Assembly: GCA_029974015.1 (NCBI GenBank)
Contig: JARKUF010000022.1
Span: 62,001-126,000, forward strand
Direction of reading: 5' to 3'
DNA: 64,000 bases
DNA from: Spirochaetota bacterium
GTDB taxonomy: Bacteria; Spirochaetota; UBA4802; JAGODF01
Shown piece after piece: positions 7,983-14,462 of the stretch. The notes beneath the pieces are model-generated. The model made no database searches. It saw nothing but the letters and a program-made list of their open reading frames with translations, and had not been told where the DNA came from. Every line of letters starts with the position of its first letter. Positions within the stretch are counted from its first letter, which is position 1. The position numbers were made by a program, and so were the translations under genes.

Positions 7983-9086
7983 ATGAAATCGTTAAAAATT
8001 TTAACAGCACTCCCACTACTGGCCGCGTTGATTTTTCCGGCCTGTGATTTTAAACGGAGGCCGCTTTATAAATTTGCTAAGGGCGCAGAGGTGAAGACAG
8101 GGGTGAGTTTTGACTCAGCCGACACCCCGGGCGATTGGGTAAGCGTAACAGCGGGCGGGGTTGAGTTTAAGATGATCTACGCCAACAACCAGGACAGCAT
8201 CACCTTTCCTTTTTCACCAAATGTAGGATCGCCTGTTGATGATAACAAAGAAACAATAACCCAAAAGTTTTTTATGGGCGAGACACAGGTGACCTGGGCT
8301 TTATGGAAAGCGGTGTATGACTGGGCGGTACATGCTGATCGCGGTGAAAATGTATATTCGTTTGAGAATGAAGGACAAATGGGCAGTGTTTACGGAGGGG
8401 CTGGAATGACTGAACAGCACCCTGTAACCAGAGTAAGGTGGCGTGATGCTGTTATCTGGTGTAATGCCCTTTCGGAGATGACCGGTGCAGAGGTTGTTTA
8501 TGTAGCCAATGGAACAAATGGTACAACAAATGGAGATATACTCAGAAGTTCAGTAACCGGAAAATACAGTAGTAAAAATGTAGAGGACGTAGTACAAGTA
8601 GAGAAAAACACGCTTATCCTAAAGGGATATCGCTTACCTACGAGTAAGGAGTGGGAGTATACTGCCCGATATGTTGGCACAGACGCGGGGGCCAGAACCG
8701 ACTATGTATCACAGGGTGTAAATAACGGAGATAATGATTTAACACCTGGCTATTTCTGGACACCTGCGGCGTATGCCAGCGGCGGCACCGGAGAATATAC
8801 AGGAGAAGATATTGATTATCCGCATTTTAACCCCTTTGGCTGGTACGTTAAAAACACAGACAATACGACACAGCCGGTTAAGCAAAAAACCCCGAATGCT
8901 CTCGGTCTCTATGACATGAGTGGTAATGTCTCGGAGTTGTGTTTTACTGCGAAAGAGTCTGGCCGCGTGCTACGGGGCGGTAGCTGTCACATTTCTGCCG
9001 AATACATGCAGGTTGGCTTCTGGGGCCACGTCACCCCGAACTTATCAGACAACTACCGGGGCTTCCGCTTAGCGAAGAGTCAGTAA
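7983..9086 (+). CDS. SUMF1 / formylglycine-generating-enzyme-fold lipoprotein
   Basis: 367 residues starting at an ATG preceded by AGAGG from the adjacent repeat. Signal peptide MKSLKILTALPLLAALIFPAC gives an outer lipid anchor. The rest is an FGE-sulfatase domain: FKMIYANNQD, FFMGETQVTWALWKAVYDWA, HPVTRVRWRDAVIWCNALSE, GYRLPTSKEWEYTARY, NALGLYDMSGNVSELCF, RVLRGGSCH and YRGFRLAKS. The catalytic cysteine pair of true formylglycine enzymes is not evident, so it is more likely a carbohydrate-binding or structural member, a type common in spirochaete and Bacteroidota lipoproteins. A strong terminator follows. Stand-alone gene. Confidence 0.85.
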   Translation: MKSLKILTALPLLAALIFPACDFKRRPLYKFAKGAEVKTGVSFDSADTPGDWVSVTAGGVEFKMIYANNQDSITFPFSPNVGSPVDDNKETITQKFFMGETQVTWALWKAVYDWAVHADRGENVYSFENEGQMGSVYGGAGMTEQHPVTRVRWRDAVIWCNALSEMTGAEVVYVANGTNGTTNGDILRSSVTGKYSSKNVEDVVQVEKNTLILKGYRLPTSKEWEYTARYVGTDAGARTDYVSQGVNNGDNDLTPGYFWTPAAYASGGTGEYTGEDIDYPHFNPFGWYVKNTDNTTQPVKQKTPNALGLYDMSGNVSELCFTAKESGRVLRGGSCHISAEYMQVGFWGHVTPNLSDNYRGFRLAKSQ

Positions 9087-9133
9087 GGCAATGAATAGTG
9101 AATAATTAATAGTGAATAATGAATAATTGTTGT

Positions 9134-9165
9134 AAAAAATCTGCTCTTCGGAGCAGATTTTTTTT
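9134..9165 (+). terminator. Rho-independent terminator with TTCG loop
   Basis: AAAAAATCTGCTC, TTCG tetraloop, GAGCAGATTTTTTTT. An A-tract and T-tract flank a 7-8 bp stem, so it can act in both directions. It closes the SUMF1 transcript 47 nt after the stop. Confidence 0.9.
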
Positions 9166-9254
9166 GGAGAAAAAATATGAAAGAAAAGCTTTGAAAAATT
9201 AAAGTTATCTGTTTGCCCTTGAAATTGTTAAACTGTTGCCGTGAATTGAGTAAA

Positions 9255-9373
9255 GGCAACCTTTAATAACTAAGGATACCTCGCCAGCTTTTGGTGGGTG
9301 AGAAAACCTGAGTTTTGAGTATGCTAGTAGTTACGATTCATAGTAACTTCGCTGTTAATTTTTAGAAATTCCC
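9255..9373 (-). repeat. Full-length copy of dispersed TIR element (reverse)
   Basis: A 119-bp copy read in reverse: left GGCAACCTTTAATAACTAA, decayed hairpin (CTCGCCAGCTTTTGGTGGGTGAG), AAAACCTGAGTTTTGAGTATGC, TAGTAGTTAC box, end TTAATTTTTAGAAATTCCC. No gene is adjacent on either side within 300 bp. Confidence 0.75.
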
Positions 9374-9390
9374 CTATATATGACTGTTCT

Positions 9391-9690
9391 ATGAGATTCC
9401 TGCACTTGTGCTGAGCAAAACGAAGCATGCGCACGAATGACAAAGGGCATGCGGTGCGCACTGTCATTCCGGCTAAAGCGTGGCTAACACTGTCATTCCG
9501 GCCGGAGCGCAGCGGAATGCCGGAATCTAATAAGACAGTGAATAATTAATAGTGAATATTCGGTTCTGTCATTCCGTCCGGAGCGCAGCGGAATGCCGGA
9601 ATCTCATGTCTGGTAAAAAGTTAATTTTTAGTGGTTTCCTGATATGAGACTATTTCATGAGATTCCTGCATGCTCAGGAATGACAGGGGG
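9391..9690. repeat. Cluster of GATTCC/GGAATGACA-type repeats
   Basis: A second, unrelated repeat family. Two near-identical units CTGTCATTCCG..CGGAG at 9490-9528 and 9566-9604, each continuing GCGCAGCGGAATGCCGGAATCT, differ at one base. Two units begin ATGAGATTCCTGCA at 9391 and 9657 and end in GAATGACA. The motif GTGAATAATTAATAGTGAATA occurs at 9539-9559 and also near 9101. A fragment TTAATTTTTAGTGGTTTCC at 9621-9639 belongs to the TIR family. No gene is visible in 9166-9944. Confidence 0.7.
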
Positions 9691-9786
9691 ATAATTAATG
9701 AAAAGAACCGGTTGTGACGCGACAAATGGGTGGCAGCGACAGAGGACAAAAATATATTGACCTTTTCGAAGCATTTAATTACTACA

Positions 9787-9903
9787 TGTAAGCTCAAAAA
9801 ATTACATTTTTGAGCTTCCCATGATCTGTAACCGCTGATATTCTGGACATAGATTTTCTCACCTGACAAAAGCTGGCAGGAAAACCCGATTATTAGAAAA
9901 AGC
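9787..9903 (+). repeat. Degenerate full-length copy of dispersed TIR element (forward)
   Basis: End palindrome GTAAGCTCAAAAAATTAC / TTTTTGAGCTTCCC, box TGTAACCGCTGATATTC, weak hairpin (TTTTCTCACCTGACAAAAG...GGCAGGAAAA), right end CCCGATTATTAGAAAAAGC. Located just past the 3' end of the minus-strand nuclease-fold gene. Confidence 0.65.
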
Positions 9904-9944
9904 TAATAGATGTTACGGAGCTAAACTATGAACCTTACAAACAA

Positions 9945-10565
9945 TTACACTTTATTCAAAATATCCATATACTCCCACTCTCTCCATCCCATTATGTACA
10001 CCCCGTGTTTGCTTGCGTAGCGTATCACGTTTTCGGGAAAGGATATACTGCCAAAGATCAACAGAAGCTCTTTACCCTTATACTCTGGAAAAAAATCAAA
10101 AAATCTTTTCGATTTTTCTACTATATCGTCAATATCCCTCTCGCGCGGAGATGTTTTAACCTCTATCATAAATACTGCATCCTGTCCGGCGGCTATTGCG
10201 TCAACCTCAAAATCCGATCCGTTTTTACGGCGGAACATCCGCTGCCCCTCCATGGTTACAGCGCAATTAAAATACTTGCTCAAAACAGGCCTCAAGGCAG
10301 GAGCTATCAGGTCCTCCACCAGGGTTCCCATCTTTTTCGCCAAATTGCTCCATTCTTTGTTCTTCTTCTTCGATTCTTCCTTCATTTCTTCTTTGAAGGT
10401 TTTCATTTCATCTTTGAATTCTGTCATTTCATCTTTAAAAACCTTCATCTCGTTTTTGAAGTCCTTCATCTCGTTTTCGTGGCGGCGCAATGCAGCATCA
10501 TTATTAGCGATAAACTGTTCCAGTACCCTTTCTAATGTACTCACTCTTTCTTTAATTGTGTTCAT
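9945..10565 (-). CDS. Coiled-coil protein with C-terminal PD-(D/E)XK nuclease-like domain
   Basis: 206 residues. Residues 30-65 are five nearly identical heptads built on EMKDFKN / EMKVFKD / EMTEFKD / EMKTFKE, a strong coiled coil expected to oligomerise. The C-terminal half has RMFRRKNGSDFEVDAIAAG followed by FMIEVKTSPRERDID: the Asp...Glu-x-Lys arrangement of the PD-(D/E)XK superfamily. Similar proteins (DUF3782-like) are widespread in cyanobacteria, spirochaetes and MAGs and have no proven function. It stands alone in a repeat-rich region, which may mean recent mobility. Ribosome site AGGAG lies upstream of the ATG at 10565. Confidence 0.7.
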   Translation of the reverse strand: MNTIKERVSTLERVLEQFIANNDAALRRHENEMKDFKNEMKVFKDEMTEFKDEMKTFKEEMKEESKKKNKEWSNLAKKMGTLVEDLIAPALRPVLSKYFNCAVTMEGQRMFRRKNGSDFEVDAIAAGQDAVFMIEVKTSPRERDIDDIVEKSKRFFDFFPEYKGKELLLIFGSISFPENVIRYASKHGVYIMGWREWEYMDILNKV

Positions 10566-10619
10566 TTATAATTCTCCTAACGCATAACTCATCAATTAAA
10601 CATTGCATCTAAAATTTTT

Positions 10620-10707
10620 GGGAAATCCTAAAATTAAAGAGCAATCACTAAAGCTTAGATTTCCCGCCCGCCTCCGGCGGGCGGAAAAACATAATTTTTG
10701 CAACTCC
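10620..10707 (+). repeat. Short subtype (~88 bp) of dispersed TIR element
   Basis: Left end GGGAAATCCTAAAATTAAAG, then GCTTAGATTTCCCGCCCGCC, CCGGCGGGCGG and an end ATAATTTTTGCAACTCC. The same layout is seen at 11055-11143 and 48434-48522. It lacks the second half of the end palindrome. Confidence 0.7.
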
Positions 10708-10711
10708 TCTC

Positions 10712-10771
10712 TGGACTTGGTTTTACCGCCCGTCGAAGGCGGACCGGGAAAAACTAATTCTTGTGACTACC
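10712..10771 (+). repeat. Truncated copy of dispersed TIR element
   Basis: GGTTTTACCGCCCG-TCGAA-GGCGGACCGGGAAAAAC followed by TAATTCTTGTGACTACC. Only the hairpin and one end survive. It directly follows another copy. Confidence 0.55.
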
Positions 10772-10931
10772 AGGAATTAAAATGACTAGTCCTGAATAAA
10801 TATAATGTACAGCTAAACATCTGTCAACATAAAAGCATACCGGGGAAGGCAAAGACATTTTTTGTGAATTGACATAAAAAAACAGTGGACAAAATCCAAA
10901 ATTCGATCAAAATTATTAACTGATTACTTAT

Positions 10932-11051
10932 GGGAACCTCAAAAAAAATTAATTTTTTGGAATTCCCAATAATTGTTGCTACTGTTGTACTCAAGTCTCA
11001 GGTTTTCCCCCGCCAGAGGCGGGCAGGAAAGCCTGATTATTAGAAATCGCC
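10932..11051 (+). repeat. Full-length copy of dispersed TIR element (forward)
   Basis: 120 bp: GGGAACCTCAAAAAAAATT / AATTTTTTGGAATTCCC palindrome, AATAATTGTTGCTACTGTTGTACTC, CTCAGGTTTTCCCCCGCC-AGA-GGCGGGCAGGAAAGCCTG, end GATTATTAGAAATCGCC. Part of the four-copy cluster upstream of the chemoreceptor at 11215. The remaining bases of 10772-10931 hold only AT-rich sequence, with a TTGACA at 10869 but no good -10. Confidence 0.8.
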
Positions 11052-11054
11052 CTG

Positions 11055-11143
11055 TGGGAATCTTTAAAATTTAACGGTAAACAGAATAGTCAGATTCCCC
11101 TGCCCGCCTTTGGCGGACAGAGAAACTAAATTTTTAAGGTAGC
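11055..11143 (+). repeat. Short subtype (89 bp) of dispersed TIR element
   Basis: Starts 3 bp after the preceding copy: GGGAATCTTTAAAATTTAAC, GTCAGATTCCCCTGCCCGCC, TTTGGCGGACAG, end TAAATTTTTAAGGTAGC. It lies 71 nt upstream of the chemoreceptor start. Confidence 0.7.
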
Positions 11144-11214
11144 ATCAATGAGTCGACCAGCTTAAGAGCATATCTATCTCTCTGGTTAAACGAGCGCTAA
11201 AGCGAGGATCTGCA

Positions 11215-13482
11215 GTGAATAATTCCAGTTACAAGCAGATAGCTGAATATCATTTAAAAATGATCAATGACCGCGGCGGGCTTGACAGGGCCGTCTACAT
11301 GGAGGAATACGCGAAGAAAAATGATCTTCACGAGGAAAACTACGTCGATGGACAACCCCGTGGAATGGCCTGGCAGTATCTGTATACCTTTTTACTGTTC
11401 CTCTATCGCGACAAAGGCGAGGCGGCCTATAATGAAGTGATCGCAAAAATCGGCTTCACAAAAAAGCACCTCAAGGACATAAAAAAGCACCCTATCCCCA
11501 ACAAGTCTTCCTGGAGGCTCTATCTTGCGGTCCAATACTTCACTCTATCATACTATGAAAATCTCAACTTCGACAATGTCAAAGCAGTGACCGATTCCAT
11601 CGCCCTCAAGACATCTTCCTTTGAACTCAATCTCGACCGCTCCGGTTCTCTTTCATTCGTAGTAACCCCTATGCACATCATCGCAATGGTTGCCGGGTCC
11701 TTTGCCAGGTACTATGCCAGCGTTATAGAGGGCAAATCAAAGATTAATACTAATTTCCTGGCGAAAGAAAAAACTTTCCAGGTCAAATACACTTATAACC
11801 GCATACCTCTCATTGACCATCCCGAATTACACCGCCCGGAAAAGCTCACGGTTGTGAGAAATGGAAAAGCGGAAACCTATTATCCGGGCAGGGAAAGCAT
11901 CTATCGTACCGGAATAACGGATTTTTTCTCCACCGTATCGGCCATACCGAACTCAATGGGCGTCGCCATGTTTAAAGGACTCCATACAAAACTTCGCGCG
12001 GTTAGATATGAACTTCCCTGTTTGCCCGACCAGATTCCTGTGTTTTATGACGGAAAGACCTATCGAATGAATGAAGAGGGCTATTTTTACGATCTCCAGT
12101 CATCCAAACTCCTGCACGATTCTTTCGGAAAAAAAGTCCACTACGGAGAAGAATGCAGGTTTGCTTTTGACGTCGGCGGAAATCTTGTCATGGACGCCGG
12201 AGACCTACCCGCTTCTGAGCTCAGTGAAATACTCACGTTAAACACATTAAACCATTGTTTCGATTTGACCTACGAAAGGATTCACCCCTGGCAGAAGCTG
12301 AAAGTTGCCTTCGCGAAGCGGATTGAAAAAAAGATTATTGAAACCGTCGGCAAGGGACTTTCGGAACTCTCTTACCGCGATGTAGCCGGAATAATATCAC
12401 AACATTTTAGCGAACAGTACCGTGCCGAATGGCGGTCTATTAAATCCGGCAAATACCTTTTTTCACTCCCCGGGGCCCTGCTGGCCACGATCGCGTTTTT
12501 GTTTTTCCCACCCATAGTTAAGGAGGCCGCACTGGCGGCGGGCGCTATTCTGGTGACTTTCGGGTTTGCTCATGGCGTGTACAATTCGCTCAAATTCAGG
12601 GCCGAAAAAATGGCGATGGAAAACGCCTTGGACGTCCGCAGGAGGGAAAGCTTCATCAATGAAAGACTAAGAGAGCAGAGGGAAGAAGCTCTTTCTGTCT
12701 CTCAAAATACCAGAGAACATTATTTAATGCTGGTCGAAAAGATGAAATCATTTTCATATTCCTCGGAAGAAATTTCGGTAAGCCTTGAAGAATTCACAAA
12801 AGCAAACGAATCCGACCTTGAAATCCAGTCAAAGCTCGATAAAATTATGAACGACTGGCTTGCTCTCGTGGCCACCATGCGCGACAGGGCCGATCTTCTC
12901 TTGAAAAACTTGGACGTCGAATTCGCCGATCTTTCCGACAAAATAACCGGCGCGCTGGAAAAAAGCAATAGCAAGACTAACCAGCTCCTGGAACTGACAA
13001 ATAGCATTATTAACGCCCAGGAGATAATAGACGACATCACGGACAAAATTAATCTTCTTTCACTCAACGCGGCTATCGAAGCAGCCCGGGCGGGAGAAGC
13101 CGGTAGGGGTTTTGCGGTAGTCGCCGAGGAGATTGGTAAGCTGGCGGACCGGGCGCAGTCGAGTGTCAACGAGATACAGAAGGTGAATACTTTGATTCAG
13201 GAAGAAATCCGCACGGTGTACAATCAGAACCTTGAAACAAACAGCATCATCGACGGGGCAAACCAGTCTATCAAAAACGAAATCGTCACGCTCAAATCAG
13301 AGCTCACAAAGATACCAGAGCAGCTTGTGAAATCAACCGACCAACTATCGGTACACATTCAGGACATGGCGGCTCGTACGGAAGAACGGAGCGCCACAGT
13401 CGAGGAAATAACAGCAACAACAGATACGATAAGTAAAAACTGCAAGGAAGTGATCAAGGAGATCGAGGAATTGCAAGTGTAA
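11215..13482 (+). CDS. Methyl-accepting chemotaxis protein with cytosolic N-terminal domain of unknown type
   Basis: 755 residues from a GTG after GCGAGGATCTGCA. There is no N-terminal membrane segment. Residues 1-410 are a soluble domain I do not recognise (aromatic and charged, for example [20 protein letters not shown] and [18 protein letters not shown]). Residues ~415-462 form a tight pair of hydrophobic helices ([16 protein letters not shown] and [19 protein letters not shown]). Then comes a coiled coil and the kinase-control tip near 607-640 ([39 protein letters not shown]). With a membrane hairpin, both the sensor and signalling parts would face the cytoplasm. Transcribed alone, converging on the radical-SAM activase. 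Confidence 0.85.
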   Translation: MNNSSYKQIAEYHLKMINDRGGLDRAVYMEEYAKKNDLHEENYVDGQPRGMAWQYLYTFLLFLYRDKGEAAYNEVIAKIGFTKKHLKDIKKHPIPNKSSWRLYLAVQYFTLSYYENLNFDNVKAVTDSIALKTSSFELNLDRSGSLSFVVTPMHIIAMVAGSFARYYASVIEGKSKINTNFLAKEKTFQVKYTYNRIPLIDHPELHRPEKLTVVRNGKAETYYPGRESIYRTGITDFFSTVSAIPNSMGVAMFKGLHTKLRAVRYELPCLPDQIPVFYDGKTYRMNEEGYFYDLQSSKLLHDSFGKKVHYGEECRFAFDVGGNLVMDAGDLPASELSEILTLNTLNHCFDLTYERIHPWQKLKVAFAKRIEKKIIETVGKGLSELSYRDVAGIISQHFSEQYRAEWRSIKSGKYLFSLPGALLATIAFLFFPPIVKEAALAAGAILVTFGFAHGVYNSLKFRAEKMAMENALDVRRRESFINERLREQREEALSVSQNTREHYLMLVEKMKSFSYSSEEISVSLEEFTKANESDLEIQSKLDKIMNDWLALVATMRDRADLLLKNLDVEFADLSDKITGALEKSNSKTNQLLELTNSIINAQEIIDDITDKINLLSLNAAIEAARAGEAGRGFAVVAEEIGKLADRAQSSVNEIQKVNTLIQEEIRTVYNQNLETNSIIDGANQSIKNEIVTLKSELTKIPEQLVKSTDQLSVHIQDMAARTEERSATVEEITATTDTISKNCKEVIKEIEELQV

Positions 13483-13541
13483 AGCAGGTTTGCCAAAGCA
13501 GGCATTTTCTCTGAACAGCCGCCGCTCCCGATACATACAAC

Positions 13542-14462
13542 CTAAGGTCCCGTATCGATCCCATGTTCGGCGAAAATGGATTTGCAGCGTTCAATCCTCT
13601 CCCTGGACATCCACTGGGAGGTTTCCGTCCTGTCAGCCAGGTCATTCCGCACGCCGATTTTTCGGCTTTTTTCGTGCCAGAGAGGATTGTACGAAAGCAG
13701 GGCCGCTTTTTTTATCCCGTGTTTTTGCAAGTAAGAGGCTATTCCCGCCATGTTTTCTTCCGTGTCGGTGATACCAGGAATCAGGGGCGTACGGGGGAGC
13801 ACGGTCATTCTGCCCGCGGCCCTGTGGGAAATCAGCTTTTCGAAATTAGCTAAAATCCCCGTGTTAGTGGTTCCACAATACTTCCTGTGCTGTGCGTCGT
13901 CAAAGAGCTTCAGGTCAAAATACACCGCGTCGAGATGCGGAAGGATTTTTTTGCTGAATTCCTCCCATTTAAAAAAACCGCAGGTTTCAAGCAGAGTATG
14001 GATTTTCTTTTTTTTCAGCTCCGAAAGAAGAAGAGAAGAAAAATCCATGAAGAAGGTCGGTTCTCCCCCGGACAGGGTCACTCCGCCACCGGAGTTTTTA
14101 AAAAAAGGGCGGTCCTTCGCAGCAAATTCAACGATCTCCTGGACAGTCATGCTCCGCCCCACCCTCTCCAGGGCCCCCGAGGGGCACACCTCGACGCAGG
14201 CGAAACAGAGCGTACATTTTTTGCGGTCGATGAACTCGGGGTTTTTACGCGACAGGGCGCCTTCCGGGCATGCCCGAATGCATGCATCGCAACGGACGCA
14301 TTCTTTGGGATCGTATGCCAATTCCGCCTGTACGCGCTTGCTCTCGGGATTATGGCACCAGGCGCAGGACAGGGGGCATCCCTTGAAGAAAACCACGGTC
14401 CGAATTCCGGGGCCGTCGTCAAGGGAATTCCCCCGTATCTCGAGAATGAGAGGGGCCTTCAT
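13542..14462 (-). CDS. Glycyl-radical enzyme activating protein (radical SAM)
   Basis: 306 residues. The ATG at 14462 overlaps the stop of the glycyl radical enzyme (ATGA). The radical SAM cluster is FKGCPLSCAWCHNPE (CxxxCxxC). Two ferredoxin-type 4Fe-4S motifs are inserted at about 55-105: CVRCDACIRACPEGAL and CTLCFACVEVCPSGAL. That insertion marks activases of non-PFL glycyl radical enzymes (dehydratases, decarboxylases, succinate synthases). Further motifs are SGGGVTLSGGEPTFF and YFDLKLFDDAQHRKYCG. It abstracts hydrogen from the Gly of its partner using SAM, so the partner is almost certainly the adjacent enzyme. Confidence 0.95.
   Translation of the reverse strand: MKAPLILEIRGNSLDDGPGIRTVVFFKGCPLSCAWCHNPESKRVQAELAYDPKECVRCDACIRACPEGALSRKNPEFIDRKKCTLCFACVEVCPSGALERVGRSMTVQEIVEFAAKDRPFFKNSGGGVTLSGGEPTFFMDFSSLLLSELKKKKIHTLLETCGFFKWEEFSKKILPHLDAVYFDLKLFDDAQHRKYCGTTNTGILANFEKLISHRAAGRMTVLPRTPLIPGITDTEENMAGIASYLQKHGIKKAALLSYNPLWHEKSRKIGVRNDLADRTETSQWMSRERIERCKSIFAEHGIDTGP

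Noticed and set aside
10600-11143. CRISPR-like array of hairpin repeats
   Set aside because: Units vary in length and orientation, have no uniform spacers and carry terminal inverted repeats; no cas genes nearby.
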